Positions 1 to 5,437 of a stretch of 22,230 nt of DNA are shown one piece after another; positions within the stretch are counted from its first letter, which is position 1; each line of letters begins with the position of its first letter. Source of the stretch: a virus; the IMG/VR virus record IMGVR_UViG_3300036770_005873, positions 1-22,230 of that record, one strand, 5' to 3'. Position numbers and translations under genes: made by a program. The notes beneath the pieces were generated by a model that saw nothing but the letters and a program-made list of their open reading frames with translations, was not told the DNA's origin and did no database searches.

Positions 1-122
1 TGTTCTATTTGTTTAATTTCTTCCTTCTGTTTATTCACTCTAACAAAAGCAATAACCGCAACCACTGCCACAGCAATGACCACAACTATAGACATTCCTA
101 AAATAAATGATACTAAATCCAT
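1..122 (-). CDS. small single-span membrane protein, partial
   Basis: The reading frame starts at an ATG (120-122) and runs off the left edge of the window, so only the first 40 residues are seen. They begin MDLVSFILGMSIVVVIAVAV, continue hydrophobic to about residue 27, then turn charged (RVNKQKEEIKQIE). This is an N-out/C-in type single helix followed by a probable coiled coil. A purine-rich stretch, AGGAGAGG on the coding strand, sits 5 nt before the ATG. It would be a good Shine-Dalgarno site, which is unusual here because most genes in the window lack one. The gene is the last one visible downstream of tRNA-Leu on the minus strand. Family and function are unknown; small membrane proteins of this form are common in large phages. 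Confidence 0.6.
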   Translation of the reverse strand, partial: MDLVSFILGMSIVVVIAVAVVAVIAFVRVNKQKEEIKQIE

Positions 123-160
123 ATAATCCTCTCCTTTATTTCAAAGAACGATAGTGTTTG

Positions 161-242
161 TATCAGGAGAGGGAATCGAACCCTCACGGCCTAAGCCACA
201 AGATTTTAAGTCTTGCGTGTCTACCTGTTTCACCACCCCGAC
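161..242 (-). tRNA. tRNA-Leu(UAA)
   Basis: The minus strand folds as a class II tRNA. The acceptor GTCGGGG (242-236) pairs with TCCTGAT with several G-U pairs. The anticodon stem-loop CAAGA-CTTAAAA-TCTTG gives anticodon UAA. There is a short extra arm, and the T-arm is GAGGG-TTCGATT-CCCTC. The discriminator is A and no CCA is encoded. It lies 26 nt downstream of the methyltransferase stop codon and is therefore separated from the other three tRNAs. Confidence 0.93.
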
Positions 243-268
243 ATTGTTTAACAAATATAATAAAAGTT

Positions 269-919
269 TTAGATAATTTGTACTCGATGATTCATTATTT
301 CACAATATTTTTCATCGATTTCATAACTAATAGAATTGAATCCCAACTCTTGAGCAACCTTACTTGTTGTTCCACTTCCACCGAACACATCAATAATTGT
401 TTGATTTGGTTGTGCGGTTGTTAAAATAATTCTTCGAATTACTTCCTCAGGAATTTGACAAGGGTGTTCGGTTTTTTCCTTGCTAACATTTTTGACTTGG
501 TTGATTTCCCACCAATCATAAAGTTTGGCGCCAGTCTTTCCTTCGGCAATTCTTTTTTGAATACGTTTGTCTTTGAGATTTTTATATTCCTGTCTGACTT
601 TCCTGAAGTCAGGCTTACAACCCCACCATGATATCAATCGACTTTGTTTTCCTGTGTTGGAGTTATACACCCAACAAACAACCTGTTCACATTTGGCGTT
701 GATTGCCTTTGGTAACAAGTTGATTGTTTCTTCGGGGTAATGAATAATGACACAAGGTGTTGGGATTTTGGATAATAATTCGATATAATCCTGTTCGCTT
801 AGTTTGTCTTTATATTCGTTGTAAGAATATTCTTGATTATAGGGTGGGTCGGTTATTGTTAATCCTGTTGGTATGTCGCAGTTTCTAAAATCTTCGTTGA
901 TAATTGTTGTTTCCACCAT
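269..919 (-). CDS. DNA methyltransferase (N6-adenine or N4-cytosine, beta-class order)
   Basis: This is a 216-residue SAM-dependent DNA methyltransferase. The catalytic motif IV is TDPPYN at residues 23-28. The SAM-binding motif I, DVFGGSGTT, is at residues 177-185, followed by an acidic strand end (SYEIDEKY). The HPCQIP segment before motif I corresponds to the HPTQKP motif of this superfamily. Motif IV preceding motif I with the HP.Q.P element is the beta-class arrangement. The protein is short, and no separate target-recognition domain or endonuclease partner is visible, so it is probably an orphan enzyme that modifies phage DNA against host restriction. Target sequence cannot be read from the protein. 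The gene follows an acidic unknown protein by 17 nt on the same strand. Confidence 0.9.
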   Translation of the reverse strand: MVETTIINEDFRNCDIPTGLTITDPPYNQEYSYNEYKDKLSEQDYIELLSKIPTPCVIIHYPEETINLLPKAINAKCEQVVCWVYNSNTGKQSRLISWWGCKPDFRKVRQEYKNLKDKRIQKRIAEGKTGAKLYDWWEINQVKNVSKEKTEHPCQIPEEVIRRIILTTAQPNQTIIDVFGGSGTTSKVAQELGFNSISYEIDEKYCEIMNHRVQII

Positions 920-936
920 AAATTTAATAAATCATT

Positions 937-1635
937 CTAAAATTCTTCTTCCCACAGTGTGTTGGATCTAGACTCTTCAATGTTGTATGCGTGTGATAAT
1001 ATAACATATTTTTTGTCAAAGTAAAATTGGAATTCTCCTTGAGATCCTTCATTTATTTCCCAACCTCCGAAGTTTTCTTCCAATTGTTGATAACACCATT
1101 CTTCTATTTCGGATGGTACAGGTTGACCACTCTCAAAATTCGATTCGATGTATCCACTATCTCCCCCTCCATTATACTTCAAGACCAAATAATCGTCTTC
1201 AGGAATTTCGGTCTCATCGAAAACTCCTTTTTCTTCCCACTCTTCAATCATATCATCGTATTCAACACCTTGTGAACCTCCCTCAGTTTGATAACTATAC
1301 GTGTGAGTTAAAGAGATTTCTTTTTTAACACTATCAATCGTTATTTCGAATCCTTGATAATCGATGTAACCATCATTAGGTAACTCGCTATATAATTCAT
1401 CATCATCAACATAACTGATAATTTTTTTCAATATTGGTACAAGGCCGTCTGGAATTTCTGCGGTATAATTATTCTCAAAATGAGTTGGAAAATAATTTTC
1501 CCTGTATGAAATTTCTTCGTCGTCCGGTTCCATTTCAAATTGAATGTCTCCGTATGTCATTCCCAATGAAGCAAGATATCTCGAAACTTTACCTAAATAT
1601 TTTTTTTCTTCTGGTGTTAATATATTTTGTGCCAT
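937..1635 (-). CDS. acidic protein of unknown function, C-terminus resembles DUF6878
   Basis: This 232-residue protein is very acidic and has no signal peptide or membrane segment. The C-terminal half carries YNGGGDSGYIE, then FGGWEINEGSQGEFQF and a hydrophobic strand ending in SHAYNIEE. This arrangement (GGGDSG followed by GWEIN.G..GEF) resembles DUF6878 proteins, which have no known function; that match is from memory and moderately uncertain. The start ATG (1633-1635) lies 3 nt after an AATAAATA/TATTTATT box. The gene sits 11 nt downstream of the DUF6915-like gene and 17 nt upstream of the methyltransferase, so the three probably share a transcript. Confidence 0.8.
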   Translation of the reverse strand: MAQNILTPEEKKYLGKVSRYLASLGMTYGDIQFEMEPDDEEISYRENYFPTHFENNYTAEIPDGLVPILKKIISYVDDDELYSELPNDGYIDYQGFEITIDSVKKEISLTHTYSYQTEGGSQGVEYDDMIEEWEEKGVFDETEIPEDDYLVLKYNGGGDSGYIESNFESGQPVPSEIEEWCYQQLEENFGGWEINEGSQGEFQFYFDKKYVILSHAYNIEESRSNTLWEEEF

Positions 1636-1638
1636 ACA

Positions 1639-1646
1639 AATAAATA
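1639..1646 (-). promoter_or_regulatory. TATTTATT box 3 nt upstream of a start codon
   Basis: On the coding strand the context is GATATTTATTTGTATG: the box, then three bases, then the ATG of the acidic-protein gene. It is one of seven such boxes in the window and partly overlaps the intergenic gap after the upstream stop codon. Promoter or translation-start role is inferred. Confidence 0.35.
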
Positions 1647-2000
1647 TCAGTCTTCGAATTCTAATTTAATGGTCTTCAACATCCACTGAGGTCTTTGACT
1701 AGACGCAACATTATTAACCCATTCTTTAGCTGATGGAATGTAGTTATTACAATCTTCCTTGACATGTTGTTCACCGACATAACGGGTATAAACTGTTTTC
1801 CCATCTGAGTTTTTGAATTCGGTACCAAATCTTTTTTCCATTTCAAATATTCCCTCACTATGGTGTCTAAACATTCTATGTAAGGAATCACCAAACCATG
1901 ACTTGGTTTCGTCTAACCATTCATGTAAATGAATGTAGTCCTCAGGTTTTCCACCAAACTTTTTGGCGGATGATTTTGCATGTAAGTTCGGATGTGCCAT
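1647..2000 (-). CDS. DUF6915-like protein
   Basis: This 117-residue soluble protein has the hallmarks I associate with DUF6915: AHPNLHAKSSAKKFGG at the start, then PEDYIHLHEWLDETK, RHHSEGIFEMEKRFG, a mid-protein NSDGK, VGEQHVKED and a terminal IPSAKEWV block. Length and order match the whole family, so it appears intact. Conserved histidines (3, 7, 25, 27, 41, 45, 46) hint at metal binding, but this is inference. It is the first protein gene after the tRNA array on the minus strand and opens the short operon that leads to the methyltransferase. The family is found in bacteria and phages; no biochemical role is known to me. Confidence 0.85.
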   Translation of the reverse strand: MAHPNLHAKSSAKKFGGKPEDYIHLHEWLDETKSWFGDSLHRMFRHHSEGIFEMEKRFGTEFKNSDGKTVYTRYVGEQHVKEDCNNYIPSAKEWVNNVASSQRPQWMLKTIKLEFED

Positions 2001-2021
2001 TATGATTTAATTTGTGAAAAA

Positions 2022-2133
2022 AGATTGTAACGTCTGTACGGTTTGTTTCCCATCTACTCCTTTATACGAGTTTCAAAGGTTACCATTTCATTCTTAGCGT
2101 CCGTTCCGTCATTCTTTCGAATCGTTACAATCT
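2022..2133 (-). ncRNA. structured RNA element A downstream of tRNA array
   Basis: An 11-bp perfect inverted repeat (2022-2032 with 2123-2133, AGATTGTAACG) encloses 90 nt. On the minus strand the interior contains a second small hairpin, ATTC-GAAA-GAAT, and a third, CCTTT...AAAGG, plus ACGG/CCGT, so a multibranched fold is possible. There is no credible ORF. It lies 11 nt beyond element B and 21 nt before the DUF6915-like gene. It could be a stable RNA, a processing signal or a 5' leader of the operon. Strand is inferred from the tRNAs. Confidence 0.45.
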
Positions 2134-2143
2134 GTTTGTAAAA

Positions 2144-2210
2144 AAACACCCTATGTGTATAGTACCCTCACTTCCGGTTCCCAATCGAGTCCCTTCGTCA
2201 TAGGGTGTTT
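2144..2210 (-). ncRNA. structured RNA element B abutting tRNA-Ser
   Basis: A 12-bp perfect inverted repeat (AAACACCCTATG at 2144-2155 with 2199-2210) closes a 43-nt purine-rich interior (minus-strand sense). One base separates it from the tRNA-Ser discriminator, so in the transcript it forms the immediate 3' trailer of that tRNA. The stem is too strong and its loop too long for an ordinary terminator, and there is no terminal T-run on the minus strand beyond a short one. A separate stable RNA or an RNase target is plausible. Confidence 0.45.
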
Positions 2211-2211
2211 G

Positions 2212-2296
2212 CAGAGGAGGAGGGATTCGAACCCCCGTTACCTTTCAGTAAAACGCTTTTCAAGAGCGCCGCGTTCAACCACTCTGCCACTCCTCT
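2212..2296 (-). tRNA. tRNA-Ser(UGA)
   Basis: Class II tRNA on the minus strand. The acceptor AGAGGAG (2296-2290) pairs perfectly with CTCCTCT (2219-2213). The anticodon loop CTTGAAA sits within a GCGCT/AGCGT stem and gives anticodon UGA. A long variable arm is present (TTAC...GTAA), followed by T-arm GGGGG-TTCGAAT-CCCTC. The discriminator is G, as expected for tRNA-Ser. No CCA is encoded. Confidence 0.95.
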
Positions 2297-2303
2297 AATT
2301 AAA

Positions 2304-2341
2304 CCTAACATAATCAAATCGTCATTTGAATAGAGGTTAGG
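2304..2341 (-). ncRNA. small nested hairpin element C between tRNAs
   Basis: Two nested inverted repeats occur here: CCTAAC/GTTAGG (2304-2309 with 2336-2341) and, inside, TCAAAT/ATTTGA (2314-2319 with 2324-2329) around a four-base loop. It ends 7 nt before the 5' end of tRNA-Ser. It may be a spacer hairpin that guides tRNA processing or a small RNA; no coding content. Confidence 0.35.
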
Positions 2342-2373
2342 GGTGTGATTTTAGCTTATGCCTTGGGCTATTC

Positions 2374-2467
2374 ACTTATCACGATACGACCTCTGTGTTG
2401 TTCTTATGGTTAACATCGAGGTACAGACTTACCCTGGTACGCTGTTCTTATGGGTAGCGTGATAAGT
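2374..2467 (-). ncRNA. structured RNA element D, candidate three-way junction
   Basis: A perfect 10-bp stem P1 (ACTTATCACG, 2374-2383 with 2458-2467) encloses two further stems. P2 pairs ACCTC (2389-2393) with GAGGT (2418-2422). P3 pairs TACCC (2430-2434) with GGGTA (2452-2456). Each of the two inner arms carries the same 11-nt sequence, TGTTCTTATGG (2399-2409 and 2443-2453). The element lies 5 nt from the CCA end of tRNA-Thr. It has no acceptor/T-arm pattern, so it is not a tRNA. A stable RNA of unknown role is the best reading; strand follows the flanking tRNAs. Confidence 0.5.
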
Positions 2468-2472
2468 ACTGT

Positions 2473-2547
2473 TGGAGCTCCTATTCGGAATCGAACCAAA
2501 TTATCATGATTACAAGTCATGCGCATCGCCAGCAATGCTTTAGGAGC
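2473..2547 (-). tRNA. tRNA-Thr(UGU) with encoded CCA
   Basis: The acceptor GCTCCTA (2547-2541) pairs with TAGGAGC (2483-2477), discriminator A... on the RNA strand T at 2476, then CCA (2475-2473). The D-arm is GCAT...ATGC, the anticodon stem-loop CATGA-CTTGTAA-TCATG gives UGU, and the T-arm is TTTGG-TTCGATT-CCGAA with one G-U pair. It is the only tRNA of the four whose CCA is genome-encoded. The discriminator being U is atypical for tRNA-Thr. Confidence 0.9.
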
Positions 2548-2564
2548 TTATTATTAAATATCTG

Positions 2565-2638
2565 TGGGCCTGGTAGGAATCGAACCTACTACCTTCACAT
2601 TATGAGTGTGCCGCTCTAACCGAGTGAGCTACAGGCCC
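2565..2638 (-). tRNA. tRNA with CAU anticodon (Met, or Ile2 if lysidine-modified)
   Basis: The acceptor GGGCCTG (2638-2632) pairs perfectly with CAGGCCC (2572-2566), discriminator A. The D-arm is AGCTCACTCGGTTAGAGC, the anticodon loop CTCATAA is closed by CACA/TGTG, and the T-arm is GTAGG-TTCGATT-CCTAC. It lacks the three G-C pairs of an initiator anticodon stem. The acceptor sequence looks more like bacterial tRNA-Ile than elongator tRNA-Met, so an AUA-reading Ile2 is a real option. It is the first gene of the array on the minus strand. Confidence 0.93.
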
Positions 2639-2683
2639 GAAGTATCGTAAATATTAACTATGTTTTTCTTCAAATCAACATGA

Positions 2684-2712
2684 CAAAGGTAATAAAATTT
2701 TTCATTCACAAC
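2684..2712 (-). promoter_or_regulatory. Bacteroidetes-type promoter for the tRNA array
   Basis: On the minus strand TACCTTTG (2691-2684) matches the TAnnTTTG -7 element exactly. A GTTG (2712-2709) 17 nt upstream is a 3/4 match to the -33 TTTG. It is about 45 nt ahead of the first tRNA. It is arranged back-to-back with the HNH-gene promoter, whose -33 box is next to this one. Confidence 0.5.
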
Positions 2713-2715
2713 AAC

Positions 2716-2746
2716 TTTCGTTTCTAAAAAAAATAAATTACTTTTG
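2716..2746 (+). promoter_or_regulatory. Bacteroidetes-type promoter for the HNH gene
   Basis: TACTTTTG (2739-2746) fits TAnnTTTG exactly and lies 19 nt after TTTC (2716-2719), a 3/4 match to the -33 TTTG. The ATG of the HNH gene follows at 2763, giving a leader of about 10 nt. Confidence 0.55.
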
Positions 2747-2762
2747 TTGAAATATTTGATAA

Positions 2763-3248
2763 ATGAGTACGGTATTAGTTTTGAATTCTGATTACACTCC
2801 TCTGAACGTAACAAGTGTTCAGAGAGGATTTGTATTGGTTACTAAAGGAAAGGCGGAAGTGTTAAGGTCGGATGAAAATCCGATTGTGACAGGTTACAAG
2901 ACGTTTATACGACCCGTTATCATACGACTATTAAAATATATTAGGCATAGAACAAGATTGAACAAACCCAACCGTAGTCGCATTTATAAAAGGGACGGAT
3001 ATGAGTGTGTTTATTGTGGGTCGAAAAAGAATCTAACCTTAGACCACGTTATACCCAAATCAAGAGGAGGTTCGAATGAATGGACAAACTTGGTTACTTG
3101 TTGTTCAAAGTGTAATCGAGATAAGGACAACAAAACTCCTGATGAAGCAAAGATGCCAATGAAGAAGCCGGCATACGAACCACCAATAATGTATGATGAT
3201 GTGGCGTTATTAAATGTTTGGACAGATTTCCAAAAATATTTTGTATAA
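2763..3248 (+). CDS. HNH endonuclease
   Basis: The 161-residue protein has a complete HNH fold. A zinc CVYC knuckle (C82, C85) comes first, then the core LTLDHVIPKSRGG (D94, H95), TNLVTCCSKCNRDK (N109, second pair C114/C117, N118) and the KTPDEA tail. The N-terminal about 70 residues (VLNSDYTPLNVTSVQRGFVLV..GKAEVL) match the small HNH proteins common in Bacteroidetes, where this leader is conserved. In phages such enzymes act as homing or DNA-packaging-linked nucleases. There is no intron or split gene next to it here, so it is a free-standing gene. It has its own host-type promoter and is transcribed away from the tRNA array. Intact start and end. Confidence 0.93.
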   Translation: MSTVLVLNSDYTPLNVTSVQRGFVLVTKGKAEVLRSDENPIVTGYKTFIRPVIIRLLKYIRHRTRLNKPNRSRIYKRDGYECVYCGSKKNLTLDHVIPKSRGGSNEWTNLVTCCSKCNRDKDNKTPDEAKMPMKKPAYEPPIMYDDVALLNVWTDFQKYFV

Positions 3249-3277
3249 AAAATGAAACTGATAGCCTTATTTTTCTT

Positions 3278-3892
3278 CTAAATTAAGTTTTTTCGTTCAT
3301 TTGGAGTTGGTTCACATCCTATACTGTTGCCATTATCATCTTTAAGGTGTCTTTCATAAATTGGAAATTCGAAACTATCATCCAAATTAAAAATTTCTTT
3401 TATTTTGGAAACTCCATTTTGGTGATAAAGTTTTTCATAAGATATTGAAGGTAAGTTCATACGTTTTATGAAATCTTGAAAATGTTTTTTTTTCGATTTG
3501 TACCCTCTATGGTAATTTTTATAAATTTCTTCATCGCTTATTGTATTATCTACATCCGTCTTCTTGTATTCCCATTGCCACTCGTTGAATAATCGATGAT
3601 ATAGAATCGATTTTATTTGAGCATACCAATTGTCTCTGTATATACATAAAACCTTGTCACTTCTATTAATTAAAGGTAAAAAATCGCTGTCAGGATTATA
3701 AATTTCCTTTATAATAATATTTTCATGATTATTAATCCAATCAATACAAGTGACGTCTGTACTGTCAGTAAAATTATTAGGTGCGAGATTCCATGGTTCT
3801 GCCGCTAATTCGAAATAGGGTAGTTTTTTATTTAATGCCTCAACTAAATGTGACCCTCCTGTTCTAGCTTCCGCAATTATTGTATATACCAT
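3278..3892 (-). CDS. sulfotransferase-like protein
   Basis: This 204-residue protein opens with a strand and a phosphate-binding loop, YTIIAEARTGGSHLVEAL (R10-S14), equivalent to the 5'-phosphosulfate loop of PAPS-dependent sulfotransferases. R86 and S95 in IYRDNWYAQIKS have the R-x8-S spacing of the 3'-phosphate-binding motif. The C-terminal part (SYEKLYHQNGVSKIKEIFNL) also fits the family. It is shorter than typical bacterial members. The acceptor substrate is unknown; modification of host surface glycans or virion glycoproteins is possible. It is a single gene, convergent with the HNH gene (29-nt gap) and divergent from clpP. No clear promoter was found on its strand. Confidence 0.8.
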   Translation of the reverse strand: MVYTIIAEARTGGSHLVEALNKKLPYFELAAEPWNLAPNNFTDSTDVTCIDWINNHENIIIKEIYNPDSDFLPLINRSDKVLCIYRDNWYAQIKSILYHRLFNEWQWEYKKTDVDNTISDEEIYKNYHRGYKSKKKHFQDFIKRMNLPSISYEKLYHQNGVSKIKEIFNLDDSFEFPIYERHLKDDNGNSIGCEPTPNERKNLI

Positions 3893-3952
3893 ATTTTATA
3901 ATATATTAATTTTTTCAAAAAATAAAATTTTTTAGCGAAATTTCGGAAAACT

Positions 3953-3983
3953 TTTGGATGAACTGAAAAATATATTAACTTTG
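3953..3983 (+). promoter_or_regulatory. consensus Bacteroidetes promoter for clpP
   Basis: TTTG (3953-3956), exactly 19 nt of spacer, then TAACTTTG (3976-3983): a full match to TTTG-N19-TAnnTTTG. The clpP ATG is 17 nt further on. This is the strongest host-type promoter in the window. Confidence 0.85.
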
Positions 3984-4000
3984 TAAAAAATTAAACATAT

Positions 4001-4681
4001 ATGAACATCGGACAAGAATTTCAAAACTATTACGTAAATCACTTGGGAAAGGGATCGTTGGATCTTCACAACTTCTCGAATCAAATTCAATCATCTATGA
4101 CTCCATATATTTTAGAGGAAAGAGAAATGAGAGCAACTCAGATTGATATTTTTTCGAGATTAATGAGAGACAGAATTATTTGGGTCGCAGGACCTGTAGA
4201 TGATAGAATGTCAACTATCGTACAGGCACAATTAATGTTTATGGATAATGTTGATAAAACTGACATCACAATGCATATTGACAGTCCAGGTGGAAGTGTA
4301 AAATCAGGACTTTCTATGGTTGATGTAATGAACTACATTGCTTGTGATATTAGAACTGTGAACACAGGTATGGCAGCTTCTATGGGTTCTGTGTTGTTGG
4401 GAGCTGGAACTAAAGGGAAAAGAAGTTCTTTGAGATTTTCGAGAACAATGTTACACCAATCTTCTGGTGGAGCTGTGGGTAACATTCAAGATGCGGAAAT
4501 CACAATGAGAGAATGGGCAAAATTGAATGATATTCTATTTGGTCTTCTTGGTGAGTTCTGTAGTAAAGACCCTGAACAAGTTAAGTTGGATGCTAGTAGA
4601 GATTTGTGGTTGGATAGTGAACAAGCTCTTGAATATGGTATTATTGACGAGATTGTTAAAACGAAAAAGAGGGGTAAATAA
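4001..4681 (+). CDS. clpP: ClpP-like serine protease
   Basis: The 226-residue protein is a full ClpP peptidase. The catalytic triad is intact: S127 in GMAASMGS, H152 in MLHQSSGG, and D201 in ASRDLWLD. The 25- and 49-residue spacings equal those of E. coli ClpP. Also visible are the MHIDSPGGSV strand (residues 91-100), the oligomerisation helix around EITMREWAKLNDIL and the C-terminal LEYGIIDEIV. The N-terminus is somewhat longer than in mature bacterial ClpP. No ClpX/ClpA ATPase lies nearby, so it may use host unfoldases, or act in head maturation as ClpP-fold prohead proteases do in some phages. It is a single-gene unit with a consensus promoter and a terminator that overlaps its stop codon. 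Confidence 0.95.
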   Translation: MNIGQEFQNYYVNHLGKGSLDLHNFSNQIQSSMTPYILEEREMRATQIDIFSRLMRDRIIWVAGPVDDRMSTIVQAQLMFMDNVDKTDITMHIDSPGGSVKSGLSMVDVMNYIACDIRTVNTGMAASMGSVLLGAGTKGKRSSLRFSRTMLHQSSGGAVGNIQDAEITMREWAKLNDILFGLLGEFCSKDPEQVKLDASRDLWLDSEQALEYGIIDEIVKTKKRGK

Positions 4682-4694
4682 CCCCTCTTTTTTT
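4664..4694 (+). terminator. rho-independent terminator of clpP
   Basis: An 11-bp perfect stem (AAAAAGAGGGG, 4664-4674, with CCCCTCTTTTT, 4682-4692) with a 7-nt loop ends in a run of T. The stem includes the last codons and the stop codon of clpP. Confidence 0.9.
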
Positions 4695-4760
4695 AGACTT
4701 AGAACACCCCCTTTACTTTTTGCTCGTCAGTTTATCACAAAATAATTTTACTTATTTTGG

Positions 4761-5429
4761 CTATTGTGTGAATAATCCTCCATCCACATCAGGTTTCAAT
4801 TTGTCATAAACTTTCGAAGCCTTTTCACTCATTGTATTAAATAAATCACATACTACATCTCTAATCTTTCTTTGTACATTTTCAGAGAAACTTTGGTCTT
4901 GTACTGCATCCGCTAAAGCACTATTCAAGAATTTGGATTCTATAGCTGCGGTACCACTTTGTTGAATAATTCTTTTGTGTATCACATCTGATAGGGCATC
5001 CGCAATCAACTTTGATAACTCATCACAACTTCTTAATGATTGTGCGAGTTTTGTTGGGTCCGCAGATAAAATAGATTTTAATGAGTCCCTAAAATAATCT
5101 GTAAGTTGTAATGATTTCATTAGAGAATTAACTATTGGGTCAATGATTGTTTGGAAAATACTTGTAAATCCATCTCCAAAAATTTTACCCAAAAAATCTT
5201 TTAATTGTTCATTCAATAAATTTGTTTCTTGTAAATAATTTATTTCAGATACAAGTTTCAATGCGATTTTCTCTTGTTTCAATTTTGACAATGAACCAAA
5301 ATTTTTAATATTTTCCTCAGATTCAAAAATCATAAGAATTCTATTTTTGACTATGGTTTGCTCAATCAAAAGTTTTTCTTTTCTTTCTTTTGTTTCTAAA
5401 ATCGCTTTTTTTACTTTAATTTCTAACAT
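4761..5429 (-). CDS. helical protein of unknown function, putative virion or core protein
   Basis: This 222-residue protein is almost wholly alpha-helical by composition. It starts with a basic/acidic amphipathic helix (MLEIKVKKAILETKERKEKL) and continues with IFESEENIKNFGSL. The middle has a short hydrophobic, glycine-containing stretch (FLGKIFGDGFTSIFQTIIDPIVNSL, about residues 82-106). No catalytic motif is recognised. Its gene follows the Q/P-repeat gene by 8 nt on the same strand, so the two are co-transcribed. The short N-terminal helix resembles other N-terminal modules in this window that could be capsid-targeting segments; that is inference. Confidence 0.7.
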   Translation of the reverse strand: MLEIKVKKAILETKERKEKLLIEQTIVKNRILMIFESEENIKNFGSLSKLKQEKIALKLVSEINYLQETNLLNEQLKDFLGKIFGDGFTSIFQTIIDPIVNSLMKSLQLTDYFRDSLKSILSADPTKLAQSLRSCDELSKLIADALSDVIHKRIIQQSGTAAIESKFLNSALADAVQDQSFSENVQRKIRDVVCDLFNTMSEKASKVYDKLKPDVDGGLFTQ

Positions 5430-5437
5430 AAGTGTGA

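Noticed and set aside
2374-2467. Element D as a degenerate tRNA or CRISPR repeat pair
   Set aside because: No T-arm or acceptor consensus, and two copies of an 11-mer 44 nt apart are too few and too short for a CRISPR array. No CRISPR array is visible anywhere.
2629-2814. 61-residue minus-strand ORF over the tRNA and HNH start
   Set aside because: It overlaps a tRNA, both promoters and the beginning of the HNH gene; no family signal. Considered a chance frame.
4738-4759. AT-only hairpin CAAAATAA/TTATTTTG as a minus-strand terminator
   Set aside because: Weak stem and no T-run on the minus strand after it; such sequences are expected in AT-rich DNA.
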